A stretch of 40,723 nt of DNA from an uncultured Pelagibacteraceae bacterium (lineage in GTDB: Bacteria; Pseudomonadota; Alphaproteobacteria; Pelagibacterales; Pelagibacteraceae). Where the stretch lies: positions 1 to 40,723 of the forward strand of contig CACIMN010000006.1 of NCBI GenBank assembly GCA_902587755.1. Direction: 5' to 3'. Under the pieces are notes generated by a model that was not told the origin of the DNA, did no database searches, and saw only the letters and a program-made list of their open reading frames with translations. Below are positions 16,674 to 24,607 of the stretch, piece by piece. Every line of letters begins with the position of its first letter. Position 1 is the stretch's first letter. Position numbers and translations under genes: made by a program.

Positions 16674-17975
16674 ATGACTAAATTTATAAAAATAATGTCT
16701 GCACCAGTTCTTAGTTTAATATTTTTATTAAACATGAGCAGTGCAGGTATGGCAGAGACAACTGTTTCTGCTGAAGTACAAGCTATATTCAATTCACTAC
16801 TATTTTTAATGTGTGGTTTCATGGTCATGTTCATGGCTGCGGGTTTTGCAATGCTAGAATCTGGAATGGTAACTTCTAAAAGTGTTTCTGTAATTTGTGC
16901 AAAGAACATTGGTCTTTACTCAATTGCTGGAATTATGTTTTGGTTATTTGGATACAACTTAGCTTATGGTATACCTGAAGGTGGATATATTGGAACATTC
17001 ACACCTTGGTCAGATGCAAGTTCAGTAGATACTGGATATGCAGATGGTTCTGACTGGTATTTTCAAATGGTTTTTTGTGCAACAACAGTTTCAATTTGTT
17101 CAGGAGCAATGGCTGAAAGAGTAAAACTTTGGCCTTTCTTTCTTTTTGCAGCTATCTTATCTGGAATTATTTATCCAATCGTTATGGGTTGGCAATGGGG
17201 TGGAGGCTGGTTAGCAGAACTAGGCTTCTCTGATTTTGCTGGTTCAACTTTAGTCCACTCAACAGGTGGTGCGGCTGCTTTAGCAGGTATAATGTTGTTA
17301 GGAGCTAGATATGGAAGATTTGGTAGTAAAGGTGAGGCAAAAGCTATTAGACCTTTTGCTGCTTCCTCAATTCCGTTAGTAACAGTTGGTGTATTCATCT
17401 TATGGTTAGGTTGGTTTGGATTCAATGGCGGATCTCAATTAGCTATTGGAACTTTCGATGATGCAGTTGCTGTATCAAGCATTTTTATAAACACTAATCT
17501 TGCTGCTGCTGGTGGTGTAATGGCTGCTGCAATAATTACTAGACTAATGTTTGGCAAAACTGATGTTATTCAGATGTTAAATGGAGCAATAGGTGGTCTT
17601 GTGGCTGTAACAGCTGAACCACTAGCACCATCTCCTTTAGCCGCAATTTTCATTGGAGCTGTAGGTGGCTTGATCGTAGTTTTTGGAACAAAATTATTAT
17701 TTAGTTTCAAACTTGATGATGTAGTCGGTGCAATTCCAGCTCATATGTTTGCTGGTATATGGGGAACATTAGCAGTGCCATTAACAAACACTGATGCATC
17801 TTTTAGTGCACAATTAATTGGTGTGCTATCAATTAACATTTTTGTATTTGTAGTGTCATATATTGTGTTCTCAGCTATGAAAGCTACTTTTGGAATTAGA
17901 CTAAGTAAAGAGGCTGAAGCCAAAGGTACTGACGTAACAGAGACAGGTGTAATAGCATACGCAATACGAGACTAA
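16674..17975 (+). CDS. amt: Ammonium transporter Amt
   Basis: A 433-residue membrane protein with a cleavable-looking N-terminus (to about residue 26, GMA) and 11 membrane segments. Amt signatures include MAAGFAMLESGMV near 60, GDS-like and AMAERVKLWPFF near 145, STGGAAALAGI near 197 with a conserved His (VHSTGG), and HMFAGIWGTLAVP near 360 with the second pore His. It takes up ammonium across the inner membrane. A strong GGAGG lies 7 bases before the ATG. No glnK/PII gene is adjacent, unlike the amtB-glnK pair of most bacteria, consistent with the reduced nitrogen regulation described for SAR11. Two hairpins follow the stop. Confidence 0.96.
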   Translation: MTKFIKIMSAPVLSLIFLLNMSSAGMAETTVSAEVQAIFNSLLFLMCGFMVMFMAAGFAMLESGMVTSKSVSVICAKNIGLYSIAGIMFWLFGYNLAYGIPEGGYIGTFTPWSDASSVDTGYADGSDWYFQMVFCATTVSICSGAMAERVKLWPFFLFAAILSGIIYPIVMGWQWGGGWLAELGFSDFAGSTLVHSTGGAAALAGIMLLGARYGRFGSKGEAKAIRPFAASSIPLVTVGVFILWLGWFGFNGGSQLAIGTFDDAVAVSSIFINTNLAAAGGVMAAAIITRLMFGKTDVIQMLNGAIGGLVAVTAEPLAPSPLAAIFIGAVGGLIVVFGTKLLFSFKLDDVVGAIPAHMFAGIWGTLAVPLTNTDASFSAQLIGVLSINIFVFVVSYIVFSAMKATFGIRLSKEAEAKGTDVTETGVIAYAIRD

Positions 17976-17987
17976 TTGCATGTAATA

Positions 17988-18034
17988 TAGAGGCTCTTCG
18001 ATCTCCATGTCGTTATCTCATTGAAGAGCCTCTA
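17988..18034 (+). terminator. Long-stem hairpin after amt (terminator or small RNA 3' structure)
   Basis: TAGAGGCTCTTC (17988-17999) and GAAGAGCCTCTA (18023-18034) form a perfect 12-base-pair stem with a 23-base loop, followed by seven A residues. An A-run rather than a T-run follows on the plus strand, so it does not look like a plus-strand intrinsic terminator. On the minus strand the T-run precedes the stem. A structured RNA or mRNA 3' end is possible. A proper terminator lies 44 bases further on. Confidence 0.55.
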
Positions 18035-18068
18035 AAAAAAGAATTAACTATAATCTCTCTCTAGTTAG

Positions 18069-18569
18069 TTAACTAAGGGCCCCAGAAATGGGGCCTTTTT
18101 TGTTTTTTACAATTTTTTGTAGTGTTTCTAATACTTCTTTTGCGTGGTCTTTAACTTTAACATTACTCCAAATTTTAATTATTTTACCTTTTTTATCGAT
18201 TAAAAAAGTAGTCCTAACTATTCCCATAAACTCTCGTCCCATGAATTTTTTTTTAGCCCAAACTTTATATTTTTTTAAAACTTTAATTTCTTCATCAGCC
18301 AATAGATCAAATTTGATTTTGTATTTATCTCTGAATTTGTTATGACTTTTTAAATTATCTTTAGAAATACCTAAAATTTCACAATTCAATTTTTTAAACT
18401 TTGGAAGAAACTTATTAAAATCATTAGTTTCTAATGTACACCCTGGAGTATCATCTTTAGGGTAAAAATAAATAATTACATAATTTCCTATTGAATCTTT
18501 AAGAGAGTATTCTTTTTTATTTGTAGATGGTAATTTAAAAATTGGTGCTTTTGTATTTTCTTTAATCAT
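18069..18569 (-). CDS. bcp: Peroxiredoxin, Bcp/PrxQ type
   Basis: A 166-residue protein with the AhpC/TSA fold: YVIIYFYPKDDTPGCTLETNDFN near residues 31-53 contains the peroxidatic Cys in PGCT. E. coli Bcp has a second, resolving Cys five residues later; here that position is Asn/Asp, so this copy may rely on another thiol. A further Cys is in KLNCEILGIS near 75. It reduces peroxides in the cytoplasm. The 3' end of the gene contains, on the opposite strand, the strong terminator for amt, and the last codons (GPISGALS) are encoded by that hairpin. Its 5' end overlaps the glycosyltransferase-like gene by 8 bases. Confidence 0.92.
   Translation of the reverse strand: MIKENTKAPIFKLPSTNKKEYSLKDSIGNYVIIYFYPKDDTPGCTLETNDFNKFLPKFKKLNCEILGISKDNLKSHNKFRDKYKIKFDLLADEEIKVLKKYKVWAKKKFMGREFMGIVRTTFLIDKKGKIIKIWSNVKVKDHAKEVLETLQKIVKNKKGPISGALS
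18078..18101 (+). terminator. Strong intrinsic terminator for amt, inside the 3' end of bcp
   Basis: GGCCCCA (18078-18084) and TGGGGCC (18089-18095) form a perfect 7-base-pair GC-rich stem closed by a GAAA tetraloop, followed by six T residues. This is by far the most GC-rich hairpin nearby. It terminates plus-strand transcription from amt. It lies within the coding end of the minus-strand bcp gene, so those codons serve two purposes. Confidence 0.92.
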
Positions 18570-19539
18570 TTATTTCGTTTTCCTCCCAAAGTTTTTTGTA
18601 ATCAATTAAAGGCGATAAGCCGTAACTTGAATTAATATTTGTTAGATGCAGTGATAAACTTTTTAAGGGAGAAATACAAATTTCTTTTGAATATATTTCA
18701 TTTAAATATTTTTCAAATGGATCGTGTCTGTCTAAACAATTCTTATAAAAGTTATCCCAATATTTATCTAATAAGTTTTTAGTTGTCAGGAAAGTACATA
18801 GTGTTTTATCTACAGTTCTCCAATGACGCTTATTTCCAATTAATACATTTGTTTTTTCATTATTCATGTACAGATAAGGATAATCAGATGGACACATAAA
18901 AATATCCTTATTTAGTTGTGACGCAATTCTCTCATAAGAAGCTACCATTTCCTCCAACATTGGTTCAAAATGTAAATAGTCATCCTCAATAAAGTAAATT
19001 AAATCTTCACCAGTATTTTTCCCAATTTCAAAACTTTGAAGTAAACTCGCAAGATTTGCAAAAGTTTCTTTATTTTTCTGTTCTGGTATTTTTTCTATAT
19101 ATTTTGAGTAATCTAAATTAATTATCTCAATATCATTCGAAACAATTAATTTTTTAATTTTTTTGAGGTTTTCAATACTTGAATTATCATCAACAATTAT
19201 TGTTTTAACATTTATCGTGGGATATTTATTTTTTAAAAAATTAATTGATCTAATAAGTGAATTTAATGATCTTTTTGTATATTCAATTTTTGGATACTCA
19301 AATAACCTCTTTCTATTTTGATCCCAAATCTCAATATTTGTATTCATCCTTAGAACAATCAGTAATGAATTAACTTTTTTTGTAATTTTGACTTCACCCA
19401 AAGGTAAAATTATAGATTTTTCATTTAAAATCGACAATTCTTCATTTAATTCTTTTCCTAATGTTGGGGATGAAAAATTATTTTGATCTAAAATTTCATA
19501 ACCTAATAATTTACAAATTTTGATAAAAAATTTTTTCAT
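18562..19539 (-). CDS. Glycosyltransferase-like protein (GT-A fold)
   Basis: A 325-residue protein that looks like a GT-A family glycosyltransferase. It has NVKTIIVDDNSS near residue 112, a predicted nucleotide-binding strand, and DLIYFIEDDYLHFEPML near residue 185 with an acidic EDD that resembles a DxD metal site. No membrane segment is evident. The acceptor and sugar are unknown. It overlaps bcp by 8 bases at its 3' end and is divergent from the rhodanese gene. It is isolated from other envelope-sugar genes in this window. Confidence 0.7.
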   Translation of the reverse strand: MKKFFIKICKLLGYEILDQNNFSSPTLGKELNEELSILNEKSIILPLGEVKITKKVNSLLIVLRMNTNIEIWDQNRKRLFEYPKIEYTKRSLNSLIRSINFLKNKYPTINVKTIIVDDNSSIENLKKIKKLIVSNDIEIINLDYSKYIEKIPEQKNKETFANLASLLQSFEIGKNTGEDLIYFIEDDYLHFEPMLEEMVASYERIASQLNKDIFMCPSDYPYLYMNNEKTNVLIGNKRHWRTVDKTLCTFLTTKNLLDKYWDNFYKNCLDRHDPFEKYLNEIYSKEICISPLKSLSLHLTNINSSYGLSPLIDYKKLWEENEIND

Positions 19540-19564
19540 AATGTGTTATACTTTTTATAATATT

Positions 19565-19948
19565 ATGGTCGTTAAATCATTACAAACTCTAGTTAGTGAA
19601 ACTTTAAAAGAAATTAAAACGATTAATGCAGATGAAGCCTTTCAAATGGTTCAAGATAAAAATTGTAATCTAATCGATATAAGAGAGAGCAATGAACTAG
19701 AAAATACAGGTAGTGTTGAAGGAGCTAATCATATCCCAAGAGGAATGCTTGAAGTATATTTAGATCCTAATAGCCCAGTATTTCAAAATGGACAAATAGA
19801 CCAAAATAAAGAATTTGTTTTATTTTGTGCGGGAGGCGTAAGATCAGCTTTAGCTGTAAAATCATTAAAAGATATGGGATATCAAAAAGTATCACATATT
19901 GATGGTGGGTTTGGCTCTATAGCTAGCAGCAAATTTAAAATAATTTAA
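19565..19948 (+). CDS. Rhodanese-like domain protein
   Basis: A single-domain rhodanese of 127 residues from the ATG at 19565. The sequence runs from INADEAFQMVQDKNCNLIDIRESNELENTGSVEGANHIPRGMLE to the active-site loop FCAGGVRSALA, where Cys is the persulfide-carrying residue. The frame extends upstream to 19520, but that region overlaps the divergent glycosyltransferase-like gene and encodes an unlikely N-terminus, so I prefer the later start. It probably carries sulfane sulfur or transfers it from thiosulfate. The acceptor is unknown. Confidence 0.88.
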   Translation: MVVKSLQTLVSETLKEIKTINADEAFQMVQDKNCNLIDIRESNELENTGSVEGANHIPRGMLEVYLDPNSPVFQNGQIDQNKEFVLFCAGGVRSALAVKSLKDMGYQKVSHIDGGFGSIASSKFKII

Positions 19949-20523
19949 TTAGCACCAAGTTCTTCCAAAGCATATTCAAGTCTATCTTGTCCCCAAAAAA
20001 TTTTGTTATTCACTATGAAGGTTGGGGTTCCAAAAACTTCTTTTTGAAAAGCATCAGTAGTTAATTTAATCAATTGATCTTTAACTGATTGTTCTTTTAT
20101 AGATTGAAAAAATTCATCACTATCAATATTTAAATCCCTTATTAATTTAGACATCTTCTCAACATTTGATAAGTCATGATTGTCTTTCCAATAAGCATCA
20201 AAAAAACAATTCAAGTAATCGTTTTGTTTATCCTTACTAATACTAATATATCCTCTCATTATATTTAAAGAATTTATCGGAAAATTAGAATTCCATTTGA
20301 ATTCAATATTATTTTTTTCAGACACTAAATTGCAATCGTTAATATTATTTTTTAATTTATATTTATTAAATGCAGGCGAATCAATTCCAGCTAGCTTATG
20401 AAGACCTCCTAAATACACTGGTTTGTAATTAAATGTTATATTTTTATGTTTAAGAATTTTTTTGTAAGCGATGTATGCATAGGGGCTAATTATATCGAAA
20501 TAAAAATCTATATGATTACTCAT
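19945..20523 (-). CDS. 2-hydroxychromene-2-carboxylate isomerase-like (DsbA-fold, kappa-GST type)
   Basis: A 192-residue protein beginning with the family pattern HIDFYFDIISPYAYIAYKKI. Ser13 is where the catalytic Ser of HCCA isomerases sits, replacing the Cys of DsbA. KEVFGTPTFIVNNKIFWGQDRL near residues 160-180 holds the cis-Pro loop and the typical FWGQDR ending. The known reaction is isomerisation in naphthalene degradation using glutathione; in SAR11 the physiological substrate is unclear. It is convergent with the rhodanese gene (4-base overlap) and overlaps the upstream ABA4-like gene by 8 bases. Confidence 0.88.
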   Translation of the reverse strand: MSNHIDFYFDIISPYAYIAYKKILKHKNITFNYKPVYLGGLHKLAGIDSPAFNKYKLKNNINDCNLVSEKNNIEFKWNSNFPINSLNIMRGYISISKDKQNDYLNCFFDAYWKDNHDLSNVEKMSKLIRDLNIDSDEFFQSIKEQSVKDQLIKLTTDAFQKEVFGTPTFIVNNKIFWGQDRLEYALEELGAN

Positions 20524-20989
20524 ATAAACTAATTCTTTTTGCGTAAAAAATTCTAATTATCCAATATAAAAATAAACCTATAGGACCAATTAAATAAGTC
20601 ATAATTAATGGCACAGCCATCAAAACTTTGTTTATAGAAAACTTTTGAGAATCTTTAACAATCCAGCCACCAATAAATAAGTTTATTGCTATGAAATGAG
20701 TCCAAAATATCATTATGTATAAATGGTCTTCAAACAACCTAGATAGCTCATTTAGACCAAGATAAAGAGAGAAATTTCCATCAAAATCGTAACCAATTAA
20801 ATATGATTTATATAAAATAAAGATATAAACCCCACTTAGTATTAAAAAAGGAAAAATTGATGTTACAAAAATTCTACTTAAATGTGATTCAGGAAACACT
20901 ATCAGGATAAACCAAAAAGGTAGAACTCCAAGGTTGATCCACATGTAAAGTGTCTCAATTGTGAAATAAGTATAAATTTGTTCAATCAT
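20516..20989 (-). CDS. ABA4-like (DUF4281) membrane protein
   Basis: A 157-residue membrane protein with four predicted helices. It matches the ABA4-like family pattern: WINLGVLPFWFILIVFPES near residues 17-36, DHLYIMIFWTHFIAINLFIGGWIVKDSQ near residues 86-113, and LIMTYLIGPIGLFLYWIIR near the C-terminus. Plant ABA4 is needed for neoxanthin synthesis; the role of bacterial homologues is unsettled. It overlaps the HCCA-isomerase-like gene by 8 bases, so the two are probably co-expressed. No carotenoid gene is in this window. Confidence 0.75.
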   Translation of the reverse strand: MIEQIYTYFTIETLYMWINLGVLPFWFILIVFPESHLSRIFVTSIFPFLILSGVYIFILYKSYLIGYDFDGNFSLYLGLNELSRLFEDHLYIMIFWTHFIAINLFIGGWIVKDSQKFSINKVLMAVPLIMTYLIGPIGLFLYWIIRIFYAKRISLYE

Positions 20990-21015
20990 TTAGATATATT
21001 ATATTAAATCTAACA

Positions 21016-21579
21016 ATGATTCCTATAAGAAATAGAAAAAAAACGCTCCAAGTTACTGTTGATGAGATGCGTAATTTTGCCTTTGCTTACGTTGAAAAAT
21101 ATGCTCCTTCAAAACAACAACTCAAAACTTATTTACTTAAAAAATACATGAAACTATCAGCATCAGATGTAAGAAAAAAAGATGTAAATAAATTGATTGA
21201 TATTGTTTTGTCTGATCTAGAAAAAAACAAATTTATAAATGATCAATTTTATTCTGAAAGTAAAGCCAAAAGCATGATCCAAAGAGGAAACTCAATTAAT
21301 AAGATTAGAAATTATTTAATCGGAAAAGGAATTAACGAAACATTTATCAAGGATACGGTCGATAAAATAAAGGAAGATAATTCCGATCAAGATTTTTTTT
21401 CAGCAATAAAATTATGTAAAAAAAAAAGAATTGGCCCAGCTAGAGCAGAGGATAATAGAACTTTATTTTATAAAAAAGATATATCTCTACTTGCAAGGAA
21501 TGGTTTTGATTTTGAAACATCAAAAAAGGTAATGGATATAGAAAAAGATGAATATCTAAAAATAATAAATTTACTTTAA
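21016..21579 (+). CDS. recX: Regulatory protein RecX
   Basis: A 187-residue basic, helical protein. YVEKYAPSKQQLKTYLLKKYM near residue 30, DLEKNKFINDQFYSESKAKSMIQRGNSINKIRNYLIGKGI in the middle and a repeat of the three-helix unit at the C-terminus (LARNGFDFETSKKVMD) follow the RecX pattern. RecX modulates RecA filaments. recA is not in the window, and in many alphaproteobacteria the two are separate. It is divergent from the ABA4-like gene by 26 bases. Its last 9 bases overlap a minus-strand small gene. Confidence 0.86.
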   Translation: MIPIRNRKKTLQVTVDEMRNFAFAYVEKYAPSKQQLKTYLLKKYMKLSASDVRKKDVNKLIDIVLSDLEKNKFINDQFYSESKAKSMIQRGNSINKIRNYLIGKGINETFIKDTVDKIKEDNSDQDFFSAIKLCKKKRIGPARAEDNRTLFYKKDISLLARNGFDFETSKKVMDIEKDEYLKIINLL

Positions 21580-21714
21580 TTTTTTATCTTTTTCTTCTTT
21601 TATAAGCTGATTTATTTTGTTTCTTATGTAATTTTTTACGAAAACGAACACTAATAATCCAAATATTGAAACTGAAACAATTATTATTAATATTATTCTT
21701 AATTGTTCATCCAT
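21571..21714 (-). CDS. Small single-helix membrane protein (47 residues)
   Basis: A 47-codon minus-strand frame. It starts with an ATG at 21714-21712 that shares a base with the TAA of the upstream cysQ-like gene (TAATG arrangement) and ends with TAA at 21571. One hydrophobic helix (IILIIIVSVSIFGLLVFVFV) follows a short MDEQLR head, and the tail is strongly charged (KNYIRNKINQLIKEEKDKK). The stop-start overlap is typical of translational coupling and argues that it is real. I do not recognise a family. It overlaps the recX 3' end by 9 bases. Confidence 0.62.
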   Translation of the reverse strand: MDEQLRIILIIIVSVSIFGLLVFVFVKNYIRNKINQLIKEEKDKKLK

Positions 21715-22478
21715 TATAAAATATTTTTATTTTTCAAAATTATACTTGGATTTTTTAAATTTTTTTTACCGTACAAAATTTTATTTCCCTCAAAATCAGT
21801 TACAGATCCACCCGAATGCTCTAAAATTGCATGACCAGCTGCTATATCCCATTCATATGCTCTAGGTTCAGCAACATAACCATCATATTCACCAGCAGCA
21901 ACCACACAGAATTTCAAAGAACTTTTCATCCTAATATTTTCTTTTACTCCCAAATCATCATAAATTTTTTGAATTTCAGGCTTTATTTTAGTTGAGTATG
22001 AAATAAATTTTAAATTTTCTATTTTCTTAGAAGGTAAATTGCTTAAGTTTATTTTTTTATTGTTGCTAAGCTCAAAAGAATTACCTTTTCCATACGAATA
22101 AAACATTCTTTTTTTTGCTGGAGCATTTATTAATCCCGCAACTGGCTTGTTGTTAATAATTAAACCAGCGTTAATGGTAAATTCTTCCAGATTATTTATA
22201 TAATCATAAGTTCCATCAATAGGATCAATAAGCCAGAAATTTTTCAAATTAAGGTTGTCTTTATTTTCAGAGGTTTCTTCTGAAATAATAGGTAAATTTG
22301 GAGTAATCCCAGAAATCTGATTTGATATTAATTTATTTACTTCTAGATCACCGTTACTTACTGGGGTGTTGTCTGGTTTTATTTTTTTTTCTAACCCTTT
22401 TTCTCTTAATTGAAGAGCCAAATCTCCTGCCTCTAAAAGACACTCAATTAAACTTTCTACAATACTTTTTAAGTTCAC
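21714..22478 (-). CDS. cysQ: Inositol monophosphatase family, probable 3'(2'),5'-bisphosphate nucleotidase CysQ
   Basis: A 254-residue metal-dependent phosphatase. It has the early PVSNGDLEVN, ISEETSEN near residue 65 (Glu-Glu metal ligands), WLIDPIDGTYDYIN near residue 82 (DPIDGT) and the C-terminal YEWDIAAGHAILEHSGG near 205. CysQ-like members remove phosphate from PAP/PAPS produced in sulfur metabolism. The related SuhB type acts on inositol phosphate, but the spacing and the WDIAAGHAIL block fit CysQ better. The start is a GTG at 22478, 3 bases after the stop of the DUF3553 gene. It is followed by a coupled 47-codon gene. Confidence 0.83.
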   Translation of the reverse strand: MNLKSIVESLIECLLEAGDLALQLREKGLEKKIKPDNTPVSNGDLEVNKLISNQISGITPNLPIISEETSENKDNLNLKNFWLIDPIDGTYDYINNLEEFTINAGLIINNKPVAGLINAPAKKRMFYSYGKGNSFELSNNKKINLSNLPSKKIENLKFISYSTKIKPEIQKIYDDLGVKENIRMKSSLKFCVVAAGEYDGYVAEPRAYEWDIAAGHAILEHSGGSVTDFEGNKILYGKKNLKNPSIILKNKNIL

Positions 22479-22480
22479 CT

Positions 22481-22651
22481 TTATTTTCCAAGTTTTTTTA
22501 GTTCAACATTGTTTGCATTTATCACTTTTTTTCCAACATTTTCAAAATTAACTGTCACTTTATCGTTAATTATAGATTGTACTTGACCAATACCCCATTC
22601 TTTTTTTTGAGGATTAGTGACTTTGTCACCTGGTTCATAATCTAAAATCAT
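22481..22651 (-). CDS. DUF3553 small protein
   Basis: A 56-residue protein. It reads from an ATG at 22651 through [21 protein letters not shown] and [14 protein letters not shown], the pattern of the DUF3553 family of small alphaproteobacterial proteins. In that family an SH3-like beta fold resembling CarD/Mfd-type domains is plausible (GD.V..P..G.G.V.......V.V.F). The biochemical role is unknown. It is divergent from mnmA by 41 bases and ends 3 bases before the GTG of the cysQ-like gene, so the two are probably one transcript. Confidence 0.85.
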   Translation of the reverse strand: MILDYEPGDKVTNPQKKEWGIGQVQSIINDKVTVNFENVGKKVINANNVELKKLGK

Positions 22652-22692
22652 TTAATTTAACTTATATTGTAAATAAGTATAAATACCACCTA

Positions 22693-23808
22693 ATGAATAA
22701 AGATTTAAATTCTATCGGTTTAGATAAAAAACCTTCAGATACTACCGTAGTTGTTGCTATGTCGGGTGGTGTAGATTCTTCTACTGTTGCAGGAATTATG
22801 AAAAAGGAAGGTTATAATGTAATTGGAATAACTCTAAAACTGTATGATGATGGTAAAGATGTAGCTGCATCAAAACAATGTTGTTCAGGTCAAGATATAA
22901 TGGACGCTAAACGTGTTGCACATAAGTTAGGTATAGAGCATAAAATTTTATACTACCAGGACAAGTTTAAACAAGGTGTTATAGATAATTTTGTTGAGAG
23001 TTATTTAAAAGGTGAAACTCCAATTCCTTGTGTACAGTGCAATCAAACTGTTAAATTCAAAGATTTATTTGAAGTTTCAAAAGAACTCAGAGCTGATGCA
23101 TTAGTAACAGGTCACTATGTAAAAAGTATTACAGAGAACAAAACTACAAACATGTATAGAGCAATAGATGAAAATAGAGACCAAAGTTATTTTTTATTTA
23201 ACACAACTAGAGAACAATTAGATTATTTAAGATTTCCATTAGGCGGAATGTTAAAAGATAAAACTAGAGAAATTGCAAAAAATTTAGACTTAAACGTTGC
23301 CGATAAACCTGATAGTCAAGATATCTGTTTTGTTCCAAATGGTGATTACGCCTCTGTTATACAAAAGTTTAGACCAGATTCTTTTCAAAAAGGAAATATA
23401 AAAAATTTAGAGGGTGATGTAATTGGTGTTCATGATGGAATTATCAATTTTACAATTGGACAACGAAAAGGAATTAAAGTTTCAGACAAAGAAGCTCTAT
23501 ATGTATTAAAGATTAATCCTGATAAAAATGAAATAATAGTTGGGCCAAAAGAAAAACTTGGAAAAAAAATAATTTCTTTAAAGGAAATAAATTTATTAAC
23601 TAATAAAGAAGATTTAGATCATGAACTATTTGTTAAAGTTAGATCTACTGGAAGTCTATTAGAGGCAAAAGTTGATCTGATAGATGATAATAATGCTAAA
23701 GTTAATCTAGCACTTCCAGAGGATGGAATATCGCCAGGTCAAGCTTGTGTATTTTACCGTAAAGATCAATTTGGCCATAAAGTACTTGGCGGTGGTTGGA
23801 TTATTTAA
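22693..23808 (+). CDS. mnmA: tRNA-specific 2-thiouridylase MnmA
   Basis: A 371-residue enzyme that makes s2U34 in the tRNAs for Lys, Glu and Gln. The ATP-binding PP-loop is [14 protein letters not shown] (about 23-36). The catalytic Cys pair appears as [11 protein letters not shown] near residue 115 and [12 protein letters not shown] near 215. FTIGQRKGI and SPGQACVFY near the C-terminus complete the family pattern. Length is normal. It is divergent from the DUF3553 gene, and its 3' end overlaps the convergent membrane-protein gene by 8 bases. Confidence 0.96.
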   Translation: MNKDLNSIGLDKKPSDTTVVVAMSGGVDSSTVAGIMKKEGYNVIGITLKLYDDGKDVAASKQCCSGQDIMDAKRVAHKLGIEHKILYYQDKFKQGVIDNFVESYLKGETPIPCVQCNQTVKFKDLFEVSKELRADALVTGHYVKSITENKTTNMYRAIDENRDQSYFLFNTTREQLDYLRFPLGGMLKDKTREIAKNLDLNVADKPDSQDICFVPNGDYASVIQKFRPDSFQKGNIKNLEGDVIGVHDGIINFTIGQRKGIKVSDKEALYVLKINPDKNEIIVGPKEKLGKKIISLKEINLLTNKEDLDHELFVKVRSTGSLLEAKVDLIDDNNAKVNLALPEDGISPGQACVFYRKDQFGHKVLGGGWII

Positions 23809-24436
23809 TTTTTTTTAATATAAAAAAAAGAATTATAAAATACAAATGTGTTAACAAAAAATAATTCCAAGAAATTATATTTTTAAAATTATTTATTATT
23901 TCAACTTCAGATATTGCAAGAGGAAACAATAATACTCCTAATAAAGTTACAGTTGCAGCGTAATAAAATAAATAATTCTTTGAGTTTATATTTATTTCTA
24001 AAGTATTTTTAAACTTAATAGAAAAAAATAATTGAGTTAATACTGTAAAAAAAATATAGATAAATATTCCCACTTGTCTAAAAAACCTATAAAGTTTTCC
24101 TTCACCTAAAAAAATAATATAAAGTACCAAAAATAAAATAGAGCAGTACGCCAAAAATATTAAAAATTTTGATAAATGAATTTTGTTTTTTGATAAAAAT
24201 TCATAATATTTTTTCCAAAAATAATAAAGAAAAACTGCATAAATAAACATTAAAGGTTTGAAAAAATATTTTACAGGCTCATATCTTCCAACTCGAGATA
24301 TGGATGTGCATCCCTCAAAATTTGGTATACACCAACTTACCAAGTTTAAATTTGCCGACCAAACAAATGAAATAATTATAGTGATGATGGGTATTGAAAA
24401 ACAAAGTAAACACAAACTTCTAAGGCTTACTCTCAT
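23801..24436 (-). CDS. Multi-pass membrane protein, possibly Frag1/DRAM-like
   Basis: A 211-residue protein with about six hydrophobic segments. The first extracytoplasmic loop, [25 protein letters not shown] (about residues 36-60), has two Cys and an SISRxGR element. It recalls the loop of Frag1/DRAM/Sfk1-type proteins; I hold this only weakly. No catalytic motif is visible. It overlaps mnmA convergently by 8 bases and follows a 27-residue basic protein gene by 15 bases. Confidence 0.7.
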   Translation of the reverse strand: MRVSLRSLCLLCFSIPIITIIISFVWSANLNLVSWCIPNFEGCTSISRVGRYEPVKYFFKPLMFIYAVFLYYFWKKYYEFLSKNKIHLSKFLIFLAYCSILFLVLYIIFLGEGKLYRFFRQVGIFIYIFFTVLTQLFFSIKFKNTLEININSKNYLFYYAATVTLLGVLLFPLAISEVEIINNFKNIISWNYFLLTHLYFIILFFILKKIK

Positions 24437-24451
24437 GAATTTGCTTAAAAT

Positions 24452-24535
24452 TTATTTTTTCTTATTTTTTCTTTTAGCTCTTCTTTTTTTAGACCCTTGT
24501 TTTCTTCGGCCTCTATGTTTTTTTGGGTAACTCAT
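24452..24535 (-). CDS. Very small, extremely basic protein (27 residues)
   Basis: A minus-strand ATG at 24535 opens 27 codons to the TAA at 24454-24452. The peptide starts MSYPKKHRGRRKQG and is otherwise almost all Lys and Arg, with no acidic residue. Such a composition is typical of tiny ribosomal proteins or RNA-binding peptides. AGAAG, a plausible Shine-Dalgarno element, lies a few bases upstream. It lies just upstream of the membrane-protein gene and could also be a leader peptide. A-rich DNA can give Lys/Arg-rich frames by chance, so I am only moderately confident. Confidence 0.45.
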   Translation of the reverse strand: MSYPKKHRGRRKQGSKKRRAKRKNKKK

Positions 24536-24607
24536 TTACTTCTATTTTAATTATATTGACGTTTTTCATGGGATATAGCATTGTCTTAACAACATATCAA
24601 ATTTATT

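Noticed and set aside
24258..24530. 90-codon plus-strand frame opposite the membrane-protein gene and the small basic protein gene
   Set aside because: It overlaps the minus-strand membrane-protein gene with good helix pattern, and its own hydrophobic tail comes from T-rich complement of Lys/Arg codons.
24537..24607. Possible SAM-type riboswitch upstream of metC
   Set aside because: I looked for the SAM-II and SAM-V patterns known in SAR11 and saw no matching conserved blocks; the gap is only about 70 bases.
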